Positions 1 to 8,713 of a DNA stretch of 62,964 nucleotides are shown piece by piece. The stretch comes from Mycolicibacter sinensis. Its GTDB lineage: Bacteria > Actinomycetota > Actinomycetes > Mycobacteriales > Mycobacteriaceae. The notes beneath the pieces were generated by a model, which ran no database searches, had not been told where the DNA came from, and was given only the letters and a program-made list of their open reading frames with translations. The number at the start of each line of letters is the position of its first letter. The stretch's first letter is position 1. The DNA is taken from contig NZ_LZIN01000014.1 in assembly GCF_001667375.1 (NCBI RefSeq), positions 1 through 62,964 on the forward strand. Direction: 5' to 3'. A program made the translations under genes and the position numbers.

Positions 1-707
1 GGCCCCCGCGCTGGCCGCCGCCCCGGCTCCCGGTCCGGCGCCGGGGCGGTCGGGGCGGCCGGGCCGTTGTTCGAACCGTTGGACGGTTCCGCGCCGTCGA
101 CTGGCGGCGGTGGAGGCGGCGCCGGCGGCGGCGGCATCACCACGATGGTCGTCTGCGGCGCCGGCGTCGGCGGCGGAGGTTCGTTGGTGGGAACCGACGG
201 GGGCCGGCGGGTCTGGCGCGGCGGCGGCAGCGGAGTCACACCGTTGTCAGGGACCGCGGCGATCAGCGATGCCACCAGGGTTCCGTGCGCGTCGCAGTCC
301 GACAGCCCGTCGCCGCCGGCCATCACGTAGTCGCCGCCGCCGATCAGATTCGGCATCCGCGGGTGCGGGGTCACGCCGGTGTCGATGACCGCGACGCTCA
401 CACCGGCCCCCCGACTGAATTTCCACGCCTCGGACAAGTTGAGCATGTCCATGTAGGCCGGCTGCACCCGGAAGTCGGTGTTCGGCAGGACGCCCACCTC
501 GGTGCAGTACGAGGTCTGTCGCATCGCCTGCGGCGGCCCGGGCGTGCCGTCGGGCGGCAGTGCGCCCGGGTCGACTACCGGGGGATCGATTGCGCCGGCG
601 ACCGGCATACCGGCCAGCGAGCCACTCGCCATCATGACCATGGCGGCGCGGCGGGGCGCGGTGCGCTGCAGCCGACGCCCGCCGCTACCGGTACCGGATT
701 GCTTCAT
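1..707 (-). CDS. mycP5: Mycosin MycP5, N-terminal part (runs off the window)
   Basis: Membrane-anchored subtilisin-like serine protease of the ESX-5 type VII secretion system. About 235 residues are present. A basic, hydrophobic N-terminus (residues 12-40) fits a signal peptide. The catalytic Asp lies in VIDTG (D109) and His in DAHGT (H141); the catalytic Ser would lie beyond the window. After residue 160 comes a long Pro-rich loop, as in MycP5. The ATG at 707 overlaps the end of eccD5 by 23 bp, so the two are probably co-translated. Identity rests on the neighbours and on similarity to the M. tuberculosis protein as I remember it. The first ~60 bases of the window are very G/C-rich and may contain errors. 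Confidence 0.9.
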   Translation of the reverse strand, partial: MKQSGTGSGGRRLQRTAPRRAAMVMMASGSLAGMPVAGAIDPPVVDPGALPPDGTPGPPQAMRQTSYCTEVGVLPNTDFRVQPAYMDMLNLSEAWKFSRGAGVSVAVIDTGVTPHPRMPNLIGGGDYVMAGGDGLSDCDAHGTLVASLIAAVPDNGVTPLPPPRQTRRPPSVPTNEPPPPTPAPQTTIVVMPPPPAPPPPPPVDGAEPSNGSNNGPAAPTAPAPDREPGRRPARG

Positions 708-2199
708 AGGTATTCATCAACCACAGCGCCAGCGGGAACAACGGCATCAGGCACAGGTATTCGATCCACTCGACGAACTTGCGGAACAGCGGGCTGTAGA
801 TGGTGTTGGGCACGATCACCGCGGACAACAGCCCGAACATCGGGATCAGTGCCAGCAACGCCGCGCCGACCACCAGCGTCGTGGGCGTCCACTGCACCAC
901 GACGAAACGCACCACCACCGCGGCGACGATCACCAGACCGGTCAATGTGACCGTGAGTGCCTGCCAGCGATCCCGGAAGGAACGGCCGCGCAGAACCAGG
1001 AACCCGGCCGTCAGTCCGGCCAGCAGCACCGGCAGCCACGACCGGTCCGAGTGTGGGTCGGCCAGACCGGTGACGCACACCGCGATCAGCACGCCCAGCC
1101 CGGTCAACAGCCCGGTCAAAAACGATCGGGCGCGCTCGGCACGCAGCACCACCTCGCGTACCGACTCCGGCCCCTCCAGGGAGGCCGGGGCGCCGGGTGT
1201 GGTCACCACCGTGGTGGGCAGGTCGGGGCGCGCCTCGAACACCCACCGGCTCGTCGCCGACGGAAACACCGGCAACCGGAGGCCGGCCAGCCACCGCGAC
1301 AATGACGGCGACCACTGATAGGCCAGCACACAGGCCAGGTAGACGCAGGCCATCAAGGTCACCGCGCCGGTCAGGAACACCATCCGCAGTACGCCGGCGA
1401 ATGTCACCGCCGCGCTGATGACGGCGACGGCGCTGTAGGCCGCCAACTGCCGTCCGGTGAGCCGGATGACCGCCAGCGCACCGATGCCGGCGACGCCGAA
1501 GCCCAATGCCGCGTGCGCGGCGCCCACCTCGCCCGGCACCGCGGCCGCTGCAGCCACCGTCAGCGGTACCAGCCCGCTGGCCAGCAAGATGTCGCCGACC
1601 CGCCGGTCGGCGTCATTGCGGGCCTGGATCAGTACCAGCGCGGCGGCGATCAGCACCAGCAGCGCCATCCCCGCGCCGAACCCGGCTGCCAGCCAGTCCT
1701 CGTGCTGGTAGCGCCAGGCGGCGAGCAGTGCGGTCGCCAGCAGGACACCGGCCGACAGGGTCGAGACCCCGACCCGCACGGCGGTCGCCGCATCGACCGG
1801 GGCGAACTGCTTGGCGAGGTTCACCGCGACCGCGGTGGAGATGTGTTCGATAACCGGCGAACGCCGCTCCCGGTCCTCGATGAACCGCAGCCACAGCCGG
1901 TCACCGTCGTACACGTCCTGGTCGGTCAGCGACTGGTTCGGCCGCAGCGCGCTGCCGTCGACCAGGCACAGCACCCAGCGGCCGCGTCCCTCGGCCTGCA
2001 GGGTCGGCTCACCGAGCTCGGCAAGCCGGCCGTTGATCACCTTCAGCAACGGGTCGAGCATCACCGACACCGGCGCGTCGGCGTCCAGCAGCGTCCCGAT
2101 CTGGACGCCCTCACCGGCCATGACTCCGACCACCACGGACCGGGGCGCCGACGGTGCGACTTCCCCGCCCGGCTGCGCCGACTCGATCGCCGTCGTCAT
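685..2199 (-). CDS. eccD5: ESX-5 membrane component EccD5
   Basis: Integral membrane core subunit that forms most of the transmembrane pore ring of the ESX-5 complex. The 504 residues start with a ubiquitin-like cytosolic domain (about 20-110, including VVVGVMAGEGVQIG) followed by some eleven hydrophobic segments, and end with LWLMNTYEAIRYR, nearly as in M. tuberculosis EccD5. An in-frame start exists at 2256, but the ATG at 2199 is preceded by GAGGTGG at good spacing and gives the usual family length of about 503. mycP5 follows with overlap; espG5 lies 197 bp upstream across an AT-rich gap. Confidence 0.95.
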   Translation of the reverse strand: MTTAIESAQPGGEVAPSAPRSVVVGVMAGEGVQIGTLLDADAPVSVMLDPLLKVINGRLAELGEPTLQAEGRGRWVLCLVDGSALRPNQSLTDQDVYDGDRLWLRFIEDRERRSPVIEHISTAVAVNLAKQFAPVDAATAVRVGVSTLSAGVLLATALLAAWRYQHEDWLAAGFGAGMALLVLIAAALVLIQARNDADRRVGDILLASGLVPLTVAAAAAVPGEVGAAHAALGFGVAGIGALAVIRLTGRQLAAYSAVAVISAAVTFAGVLRMVFLTGAVTLMACVYLACVLAYQWSPSLSRWLAGLRLPVFPSATSRWVFEARPDLPTTVVTTPGAPASLEGPESVREVVLRAERARSFLTGLLTGLGVLIAVCVTGLADPHSDRSWLPVLLAGLTAGFLVLRGRSFRDRWQALTVTLTGLVIVAAVVVRFVVVQWTPTTLVVGAALLALIPMFGLLSAVIVPNTIYSPLFRKFVEWIEYLCLMPLFPLALWLMNTYEAIRYR

Positions 2200-2396
2200 G
2201 ATCGCACCACCTCGACGAATATTGACCGCATTGAACCCATAGCTGCCGCCTCGCAATTTGTCATTTCAAAGTCTGTCCAATTCTAAAGGCAATGCATGTT
2301 ATTCGCACGATTCGCGTTTTCCGGCAAATTTTCCGGTGCGTCACACGTCATTTCTGTCACACGTCATTTCGGTGCGCGTCAACTCCGGTGGGGCCG
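2200..2396. promoter_or_regulatory. AT-rich gap with a 15-bp direct repeat upstream of eccD5
   Basis: This 197-bp gap between espG5 and eccD5 is clearly richer in A/T than its surroundings. It carries GTCACACGTCATTTC twice (2340-2354 and 2356-2370, period 16). It probably holds the promoter of eccD5-mycP5, but I see no convincing -10/-35 pair. A nucleoid-protein or activator site is possible; this is inference. Confidence 0.4.
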
Positions 2397-3296
2397 CTAG
2401 ACCCTCCGATGCGTTTTCCAGGCACCGTAGGGCAGGGTGTCCAGGACGGTTTTGACGCCCACCTGGACCAGCTGCGGGGTGGCCGGGCAGATCGCCAGCC
2501 ACGCTTCGCCTGAACCAGCGGTGCGCGCCTGCTGATACAGCGCGATTCGGCCGCCCGAGCCGTCTTTGAGCGACAACACCGAGGCACTGGGGCCCTTGGC
2601 GTCGTCGCGGTATTGCCGCGCATAAACCGCGGCCTCTGCGGCCGGCTCCGACAGCGCCTGGCCCAGCGCGGCGACGGTGGCGGGACTGATGCCCATCCGG
2701 CGCAGGTCTCCCCCGGTGAAGATGTTGAAGCCGGAGTCCTGCCAGCTCTGGGTCGCCTCCAGCATCTCCTCCATCGGCACGTTGACCGCAGTGATCTGCG
2801 CCGGATCGGCGTGGTGGATGGACTCCATGCCGTCGATCACCAGAGCGGCGATCGAGGCGGCATCGGTGACCGAGACATCGTCGACGGTGATGTCGGTGCC
2901 GACCCGCACCGCCGACACCCAGTGTTCGCCGCGCCGCGCCAGCAGCACCCGGAACTCGTTGTCCGGAATGTCACGGGTGCCGGGCGGCTGGTCATCGTCG
3001 TCGATGACCCCGTAGCGCAACTTGCCCAGCGACAGCAGGGCGACCACCTCGAGGTCGGGCGCGGCCAGCACCCGCATCCGGGCCGCCACCACCTCGTTGA
3101 CCTCGTCCTCGACGACGATGCCCTGCTCACGCATCACCGCCATGCCGGGATGCTCCGAGAGCCAGTCGTTCGAATCGGTGGAAACATAAGGTCGGCAACG
3201 CAATTCGGGCGCGACGTGGCGGATGTCCAGCAGCGCCTGCAGCATCCAGAAACCCTCGACGTTGACGGTGATGTCGGTGCGGGTGCTCGGATCCAT
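2397..3296 (-). CDS. espG5: ESX-5 secretion-associated chaperone EspG5
   Basis: Cytosolic chaperone that binds the tip of the PPE partner of PE-PPE dimers and keeps them soluble until ESX-5 secretes them. The 299 residues match the ~300-residue EspG family: an N-terminal strand segment with FWMLQALLDIRHV, a central acidic region and a C-terminal half with MGISPATVAALGQAL. GTG (3299) and ATG (3296) starts are adjacent; AGGAGG is best spaced for the ATG. It sits between esxN and eccD5, the same place as in the M. tuberculosis ESX-5 locus. Confidence 0.9.
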   Translation of the reverse strand: MDPSTRTDITVNVEGFWMLQALLDIRHVAPELRCRPYVSTDSNDWLSEHPGMAVMREQGIVVEDEVNEVVAARMRVLAAPDLEVVALLSLGKLRYGVIDDDDQPPGTRDIPDNEFRVLLARRGEHWVSAVRVGTDITVDDVSVTDAASIAALVIDGMESIHHADPAQITAVNVPMEEMLEATQSWQDSGFNIFTGGDLRRMGISPATVAALGQALSEPAAEAAVYARQYRDDAKGPSASVLSLKDGSGGRIALYQQARTAGSGEAWLAICPATPQLVQVGVKTVLDTLPYGAWKTHRRV

Positions 3297-3436
3297 CACT
3301 ACCCTCCTCTACCTTGCCGGTACTTGGCTATTGGATCACGCAGCGGCACGGCAATGTCTGCCACTACCCCACCCATTGCAGCACGCGGCAGCACACCGGT
3401 GGGTGGTGTGCTGCCGCGCTGCGTACTGCGGGTCGG

Positions 3437-3721
3437 TCAGGCCCAGCTGGAGCCGACCGAGGCGTCGGTGTTGGCCATGTTGTTGCCGGCGGTCTGCACC
3501 TTCTGACCGTGGGCGTTGGCCTGCTCGTAGATGACCGCGAAGTTGCGGCCCAACTGGGCCACGAACTCCTGGCAGGCCACCGAACCGGCGCCACCCCAGA
3601 AGTCTCCGGCAGCCAGCACGTCATGCACGATCGCCTGGTGCTCGGCCTCCAACGAGGCAGCCTGAGCACGGATCAACGCACCGTGGGCATTCACATCACC
3701 GAACTGGTAGTTGATGCTCAT
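3437..3721 (-). CDS. esxN: ESAT-6-like WXG100 protein, EsxN type
   Basis: Small secreted helix-hairpin protein, one half of an Esx heterodimer exported by ESX-5. It has 94 residues, the exact size of EsxN, with the WxG turn at W42-G-G (DFWGGAGS) between two helices. It begins SINYQFGDV, typical of the EsxN/I/L/O/V group. esxM lies 14 bp upstream and would encode the partner. AAGGAG precedes the ATG. I cannot rule out that the gene is closer to a duplicated esxI/L/V copy than to esxN itself. Confidence 0.93.
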   Translation of the reverse strand: MSINYQFGDVNAHGALIRAQAASLEAEHQAIVHDVLAAGDFWGGAGSVACQEFVAQLGRNFAVIYEQANAHGQKVQTAGNNMANTDASVGSSWA

Positions 3722-3735
3722 CTGTGGTTCTCCTT

Positions 3736-4032
3736 CTAGCTCGACAGGATCTGCTGGGAAGCAGCTTCCTGCTGCTCGTAGTGGTTGGCGTCACGGATCA
3801 ACCCATCGCGCACCCCGTGCAGCATGTTCACGATGTTGCGAAACGCCGTCTGCATCTGACCCATGGTGTCCATCGAGGTCCGCTCGGCCAGACCACCCCA
3901 CCCCGCACCGGAGATGTTGGTCGACGACGCCCACATCCGGCGGGCCTCATCCTCCACCGTCTGCGCGTGAACGTCGAAACGCCCCGCCATCGCCCGCATC
4001 GCGTCCGGGTCGGTCATAAAACGTGTTGCCAT
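3736..4032 (-). CDS. esxM: WXG100 protein, EsxM type (CFP-10-like partner)
   Basis: Partner of EsxN in a secreted WXG100 heterodimer. It has 98 residues from the ATG at 4032, preceded by AAGGAG. W45-G-G forms the WxG turn, and Y85-x3-E89 near the C-terminus matches the YxxxD/E export signal carried by one member of each secreted pair. A longer in-frame start at 4092 would add 20 residues with no family match. The pair lies 80 bp downstream of the PPE gene, so PE, PPE and Esx substrates are probably transcribed together. Confidence 0.93.
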   Translation of the reverse strand: MATRFMTDPDAMRAMAGRFDVHAQTVEDEARRMWASSTNISGAGWGGLAERTSMDTMGQMQTAFRNIVNMLHGVRDGLIRDANHYEQQEAASQQILSS

Positions 4033-4112
4033 GAAAATTTCTCCTTCTTGCTCGGAATTAGTTGTGGTGCCGGGCGGCGGCCCGGCGGACACGTGTGTTC
4101 AGGCCCCTTCCG

Positions 4113-5327
4113 TTACCCGCCGGCCGGCGAACGGGGCATAACTTTGGGGGCCTTGGCGGCGACCGCTCCCAGTCCGCGTCCGGCCATGGCACCCATGAGC
4201 GCATTTCCGAACGGGCCACCGGGCAGCCCCGATGACGCCGACATGGTCTGAATGGGGGCACTGACCGTGGTCGACGGCAGCACCGGAGCGGCACGAACCA
4301 TGCCGTCGGCTGCCATCGACCACGCTTGCGGCACCTTCAGCGCCCCCATCGAGGCGGCTTGGCCGAGCTTGGCGGAGATGGCGTTGGTGGCTGAGCTGAA
4401 GTGGCCGGCCAGCACGCCGACCGCGCCCTGCAGCTTGTCGTTGACGAAGTCGCCGATCTGGGTCATCAGGGTTCCGGCGCCGCCGGCGCCGGCGGTCTGG
4501 CCCGCCAGCGCGCCCGCCGTGCCGCCCATCGCGCCCATGCGGGCGAGCTGCGGGAGCATCATCAGCATGCGCATCGCCATCATGCCGAACGAGGTACCCA
4601 TCGTCATGGGCGAGGTCAGCGAGTTGATCGGGGTGGCAAGGAGAGTCGCGTCGGTGATGCCGAGCGCGCTCGGATCGATGCCGAGCGTTTCCATGATCCC
4701 GCCGACGGTCGACAGGTTGTAGCCCGGGTTGACGACCTCGCCGCCGGGGGTGCCGGGTACAGGACCGCCTTCGGCCGGCGCCGGCTGTCCCGCCTGCGTC
4801 GCCTGTGCAGAGTTCGGCGGCGACGACTGGACCTGCATCAGGTTGTTGTTGGCCTGGGCCGAGCCGTGGTAGGTGTCCATCGCGGCGCCGTCCTGCGCCC
4901 ACATCGCCTCGTACTGGGCCTCGGTCGCGGCGATCGCCGGGGTGTTCTGCCCGAAGAAGTTGGTCGAGATCAACGCCAGCAGCATTGCCCGGTTCGCCGC
5001 GATCACCGGCGGCGGCACCGACCCTGCCCGGGCCGCCTCGAACAGGGCGGCCGCCTGCGTGGCCAGTGCCGCGTTCTGGGTGGCGTTGGCCGACGCCTGC
5101 TGCAGCCAGGCAACATACGGCGCCACCGAAGACGTCGCCGCCGCGGATCCCATCCCGGTCCAGGTCGAAGCGAGGTTGGTGACCACCGAGTGCGTCGCCG
5201 TCGCTGACGTCGACAGTTCGGCTGCCAGGTTGGTCCAGGCCGCTGCCGCCTCCAGCAGAGGCGCCGAACCCGGCCCGGTATAGATCAAGCCGGAGTTGAT
5301 CTCCGGCGGAAACACACTGAAGCTCAT
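4113..5327 (-). CDS. PPE family protein (PPE-SVP-like)
   Basis: Secreted, cell-surface PPE protein of 404 residues. The N-terminal ~180-residue PPE domain starts SFSVFPPEINSGLIY and carries the WxG motif (STWTGMG, about residue 56) and the FFGQN segment that EspG recognises. The rest is an Ala/Gly/Met-rich tail with GALKVPQAW, a variant of the GxxSVPxxW motif of the PPE-SVP subfamily. It follows the PE gene by 14 bp, and the two products probably form a PE-PPE heterodimer bound by EspG5. Which PPE number it corresponds to cannot be decided by reading. Confidence 0.92.
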   Translation of the reverse strand: MSFSVFPPEINSGLIYTGPGSAPLLEAAAAWTNLAAELSTSATATHSVVTNLASTWTGMGSAAATSSVAPYVAWLQQASANATQNAALATQAAALFEAARAGSVPPPVIAANRAMLLALISTNFFGQNTPAIAATEAQYEAMWAQDGAAMDTYHGSAQANNNLMQVQSSPPNSAQATQAGQPAPAEGGPVPGTPGGEVVNPGYNLSTVGGIMETLGIDPSALGITDATLLATPINSLTSPMTMGTSFGMMAMRMLMMLPQLARMGAMGGTAGALAGQTAGAGGAGTLMTQIGDFVNDKLQGAVGVLAGHFSSATNAISAKLGQAASMGALKVPQAWSMAADGMVRAAPVLPSTTVSAPIQTMSASSGLPGGPFGNALMGAMAGRGLGAVAAKAPKVMPRSPAGG

Positions 5328-5341
5328 TGACGCGCCCTGAC

Positions 5342-5641
5342 TCAGCCGGCCGATGCGGCGTTGGCAGCCTCAGTGAGGGCGTAGGCGTTCGAGTTCCCGC
5401 TCAAGGTGGCCACGATCTGCTGGTGAACCGCCGCAGCCTGGGCGCTGACCTGCTGAAAAAGCTGCGCGTGGGTAGCGAACTGGGCAGCAGTCATCGCCGA
5501 CACCATGTCGGCGGCAGGGGGCACCACACCCATGGTGGGGGCAGCCGCGGCGGCCATGCCCGCGGTCATAGAATCACCAATTCCGGACAGGCTGCCCGCA
5601 GCCGCCGTCAAAACCTCCGGCTGGGCGGTTACGAATGACAT
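5342..5641 (-). CDS. PE family protein
   Basis: Partner of the adjacent PPE protein, 99 residues, consisting of the PE domain alone without a PGRS tail. It begins SFVTAQPEVL with Pro8-Glu9, forms two Ala-rich helices and ends with Y87-A-L-T-E91, the YxxxD/E type VII export signal. AGGAGG lies just upstream of the ATG. It is the first gene of the PE-PPE-esxM-esxN-espG5 run, so the promoter for this part of ESX-5 should lie in 5642-6122. Confidence 0.93.
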   Translation of the reverse strand: MSFVTAQPEVLTAAAGSLSGIGDSMTAGMAAAAAPTMGVVPPAADMVSAMTAAQFATHAQLFQQVSAQAAAVHQQIVATLSGNSNAYALTEAANAASAG

Positions 5642-6122
5642 CTTTCCTCCTGGAACCTGCAGCGATGTGGTGTTACGCGAACGAAGTCTGTGTCAGTAGT
5701 TGACGCGCGTCACTCTAGCGGACTCGTGTAATAACGGTCTGATAAAGCTTTGGTTGCCGATGCGACCGGCAGCTCGGGCCGCGGCGCCACTTAAGGCGCG
5801 TAACGGGATGAGCTGACGTGTCCACCGAGCAAACCACCTCTCCGGATAGCTGTGGCGGCCGTTGCAGGAGTGATCTCCCACTGCAGCCGGAAGCAGAACG
5901 TAACACCGGCGTCAGCGCCCCGTACAGCACGGCGACAAACATTCAGTAAAGGTTTGGGAACTGGTCAGACAACGTTGTCTTCACTTAGCGAAGTGCCGGT
6001 ATTAGGCCCCGTCAGCCGCCGTCAACCCGCCCGGGTCGCCGGCGCGCATGTGCAAAGCTAAGGAGCCCCACAAGCAGGTCAGCCGGCCACCTTGAACCTA
6101 CGACAATCCGACGGAGCGTGCG
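5642..6122. promoter_or_regulatory. 481-bp divergent intergenic region with two palindromes
   Basis: No credible gene here. The region separates the PE gene (minus) from the zinc peptidase gene (plus) and should hold both promoters. It is less G/C-rich than average and has a perfect 14-bp palindrome AGACAACGTTGTCT (5967-5980), followed at once by CACTT-AGCG-AAGTG (5982-5995). Either could be an operator; the second could form a small hairpin in the leader of the peptidase mRNA. Confidence 0.5.
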
Positions 6123-6998
6123 ATGACCTTCAACGAAGGCATGCAGATCGATACCAGCACCACCTCATCCGGCGGCGGCGGTCGTGGGATCGCCATCGGC
6201 GGTGGTGTCGCCGGGCTGGTGATCATGGTGGTGGCGCTGCTGCTGGGGGCCGATCCCGGCGATGTGCTCAGCCAGCAGCCGGTGGATCGCGGGCAGTACA
6301 CGGCGCCGGGATTCGACCTCAGCAAATGCCGCACCGGGGCGGACGCCAATAAATACGTACAGTGCCGGGTGGTGGCCACCGCCAACTCGGTCGACGCGGT
6401 GTGGTCGGAGCTGTTGCGCGGCTACAGCCGCCCCCAGGTGCAGCTCTTCAGCGGGCAGACCAGCACCGGATGCGGGGTCGCCAGCAGCGCGGTCGGGCCG
6501 TTCTACTGTCCCGCCGACCAGACCGCCTACTTCGACACCGACTTCTTCCAGGTGCTCGTCGACCAGTTCGGCTCCAGCAGCGGGCCGCTGGCCCAGGAGT
6601 ATGTGGTGGCCCATGAGTTCGGCCACCACGTGCAGAACTTGCGCGGCGTGCTCGGCCGAGCCCAGCACGGCGCGCAGGGCGCGACCGGCGCCGGGGTGCG
6701 CACCGAATTGCAGGCCGACTGCTACGCCGGCGTGTGGGCGCACTATGCGTCGGTGACCAAACAGAAGAGCACCGGCGTGCCGTTCTTGAAGCCGCTGACC
6801 GACGAGGACATCCGCGACGCGCTGTCCGCGGCTTCCTCGGTGGGTGACGACCGCATCCAGCAGGCCGCCACCGGCCACGTCAACCCGGAGTCCTGGACCC
6901 ATGGCGCTTCGACGCAGCGCCAGCACTGGTTCACCGTCGGCTACCAGACCGGCGACCCGGACCAGTGCGACACCTTCGCCGCAGCCGACCTGGGTTAG
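6123..6998 (+). CDS. Membrane-anchored neutral zinc metallopeptidase (YpfJ/Rv2575-like)
   Basis: Predicted zinc-dependent peptidase of the KPN_02809/YpfJ family, facing the outside of the cell. Of 291 residues, the first ~20 are flexible and Gly-rich, about 23-42 form one membrane anchor (GLVIMVVALLLGA), and the catalytic domain follows. It contains HEFGHH, the HExxH zinc site, and downstream ELQADCYAGVW, whose Glu is the expected third ligand. GGAG precedes the ATG. Stop codons overlap tail to tail with the next minus-strand gene (6995-6998). The substrate is unknown. Confidence 0.85.
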   Translation: MTFNEGMQIDTSTTSSGGGGRGIAIGGGVAGLVIMVVALLLGADPGDVLSQQPVDRGQYTAPGFDLSKCRTGADANKYVQCRVVATANSVDAVWSELLRGYSRPQVQLFSGQTSTGCGVASSAVGPFYCPADQTAYFDTDFFQVLVDQFGSSSGPLAQEYVVAHEFGHHVQNLRGVLGRAQHGAQGATGAGVRTELQADCYAGVWAHYASVTKQKSTGVPFLKPLTDEDIRDALSAASSVGDDRIQQAATGHVNPESWTHGASTQRQHWFTVGYQTGDPDQCDTFAAADLG

Positions 6999-7870
6999 AG
7001 CTCGCCGAGTAGCCCGCGCAGCTCGGCGCGGCCGGCGTCGTCGAGCGGCAGCAGCGGGCGCCGCGGCGCTCCGGCCGGTACTCCGAGCAATTCCAGGCCG
7101 GCTTTGACCGTAGTGGCCAGCCCGCCGGCCACGATGAACTCCAGCAGCGGCTTGAGGTCGTCGTAGAGCGCCTGCGCGGTGTCCAGCTCGCCTGCGCTGA
7201 CCGCGGCGTAGAGGTCCAGGCACGGTTGTGCGCGCAGATTGGGCGCCGCCGTGCACCAGCCGGCGGCGCCGGCGCGCAGCGCGTCGAGCACCAGCGGGTT
7301 GCTGCCGTTGAAGAACGGCAGGCGCCCGTCGGACAGCTTCGTGATCCGCAGCATCCGGGTCAGATCCCCGGTGGACTCCTTGACCATGGTGACGTGCTCG
7401 ATGCTTTCGAACATGTTGACGAGCAGCTCGGGGCTCATGTCCACCCCGGAGGTGGCCGGGTTGTTGTAGGCGACGATGTCGACGTCGACGGCATCGGAGA
7501 CGGCCTGATAGTGGGTGGTGATCTCGCGCTCGGAGAGTTTCCAGTACGACACCGGCGCCACCATCACCGCGTCGGCGCCGGCCTGCGCGGCATAACGGGC
7601 GCGCCGCACCGTGGTCGCGGTGGTCAGATCCGAGACGCCGACCAGTACCGGCAGCCGTCCGGCGACCGCCGCGATCGACGCGTCGACGCAGGCGTCGAAT
7701 TCGGGTTCGCTGAGGTAGGCCAGTTCACCGGTGCTGCCCAACGGGGCGATGGCGTGTACTCCGGCGTCGACGAGGTGGTCGATGACGGTGGTCAGGACCG
7801 CGGTGTCGATACCGCCGTCGCTGAACGGTGTCACCGGGTAGCCGATGACACCGCGTAATTGTGCTGCCAC
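6995..7870 (-). CDS. Dihydrodipicolinate synthase family lyase (DapA/NAL superfamily)
   Basis: TIM-barrel class I aldolase or lyase of 291 residues. Diagnostic sites are GSTGE at 45-49, Tyr135 in AYNNP and the Schiff-base Lys164 in VKESTG. It is unlikely to be the biosynthetic dapA, because it lies 13 bp downstream of a class II aldolase gene and opposite a regulator. Together these suggest breakdown of a sugar acid or a related keto-acid. AAGGAG precedes the GTG start. The specific substrate cannot be read from the sequence. Confidence 0.85.
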   Translation of the reverse strand: MAAQLRGVIGYPVTPFSDGGIDTAVLTTVIDHLVDAGVHAIAPLGSTGELAYLSEPEFDACVDASIAAVAGRLPVLVGVSDLTTATTVRRARYAAQAGADAVMVAPVSYWKLSEREITTHYQAVSDAVDVDIVAYNNPATSGVDMSPELLVNMFESIEHVTMVKESTGDLTRMLRITKLSDGRLPFFNGSNPLVLDALRAGAAGWCTAAPNLRAQPCLDLYAAVSAGELDTAQALYDDLKPLLEFIVAGGLATTVKAGLELLGVPAGAPRRPLLPLDDAGRAELRGLLGEL

Positions 7871-7883
7871 GAGGACTCCTTAG

Positions 7884-8669
7884 TTATGCGGTGATCGCGT
7901 CGGGGTGGCCGGCCAGTGCGCGACGGGCGTAGTAGGCGAAATTGGCCTGGCTGCGGTTGGGCAGCAGGGTCCAGTCGTGGGCTTCGCGGGCGAGTTTCTC
8001 CGGGAGTTCTTTGATGGTGCCGGCAGCCATGGCGGCCAGTTGCAGCGCGGCGGCACGTTCGATCAGTACGGCCAGCGAGCATGCCTCCTCCACGCTGGCG
8101 CCGGCCACGATCTGGCCGTGGTGCGCCAGCAGGATCGCCTTCTTGTCGCCGATGGCGTGCGAGATGATTTCGCCTTCCTCGTTGCCGACCGGCACTCCGG
8201 GCCAGTTCGGCAGGAACGCGCAGTCGTCATAGAGCGGTGTGGTGTCCATGTGCGAGATGACCAGCGGAGTCTCCAGCATCGACAACGCGGCCACGTGGAA
8301 CGGATGGGTGTGCACGATGCACTGCACATCGGGACGCGCCCGGTAGATCCAGCTGTGAAACCGGTTGGCCGGGTTGGCCATCCCCTCGCCCTCGAGGACG
8401 TTCAAGTCTTCGTCGACCAGCAGCAGGTTGTCTTCGGTGATCTCGTCGAACCCGAGGCCGAGCCGCTGGGTGTAGTAGGTGCCGGGCGTCTCGGCCCGGG
8501 CGGTGATCTGACCGACCAGCCCCGAGTCGTGGCCGCGGTCGGACAGCGCGCGACAGGTCAGCGCCAGTTTCTGGCGGGTCGACCAGATGTCTTGCCCGAA
8601 GTTCTCCGCGAATCGGCGCTCCGCGCGCTGCATCAGCTCGGATTTGGAGTCGGTGAATGTCTCGGCCAT
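7884..8669 (-). CDS. Class II aldolase/adducin family protein
   Basis: Zinc-dependent aldolase-like enzyme of 261 residues. The zinc site appears as HTHPFH about residue 120 and HHGQI about residue 183, both typical of class II aldolases and decarboxylases of the fuculose-phosphate aldolase/adducin fold. It probably cleaves or decarboxylates a hydroxy- or keto-acid, with the DapA-like product acting in the same route. The ATG lies 45 bp from the ATG of the divergent XRE-cupin gene, so both share one short control region. Confidence 0.85.
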   Translation of the reverse strand: MAETFTDSKSELMQRAERRFAENFGQDIWSTRQKLALTCRALSDRGHDSGLVGQITARAETPGTYYTQRLGLGFDEITEDNLLLVDEDLNVLEGEGMANPANRFHSWIYRARPDVQCIVHTHPFHVAALSMLETPLVISHMDTTPLYDDCAFLPNWPGVPVGNEEGEIISHAIGDKKAILLAHHGQIVAGASVEEACSLAVLIERAAALQLAAMAAGTIKELPEKLAREAHDWTLLPNRSQANFAYYARRALAGHPDAITA

Positions 8670-8689
8670 GACAACATGATATTCGATAG

Positions 8690-8702
8690 GACACTTTGTG
8701 TC
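8690..8702. promoter_or_regulatory. Candidate operator in the aldolase/regulator divergon
   Basis: Perfect inverted repeat GACAC-TTT-GTGTC, flanked by a wider pair ATGACA (8668-8673) and TGTCAT (8699-8704). It occupies almost the whole gap between the two start codons, where an autoregulating XRE-cupin repressor would bind. That the divergent regulator binds here is inference. Confidence 0.5.
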
Positions 8703-8713
8703 ATCATGGGGCG

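Noticed and set aside
2200..2256. Longer start for eccD5
   Set aside because: The extra 19 residues have no family match, and the ATG at 2199 has a clear ribosome-binding site.
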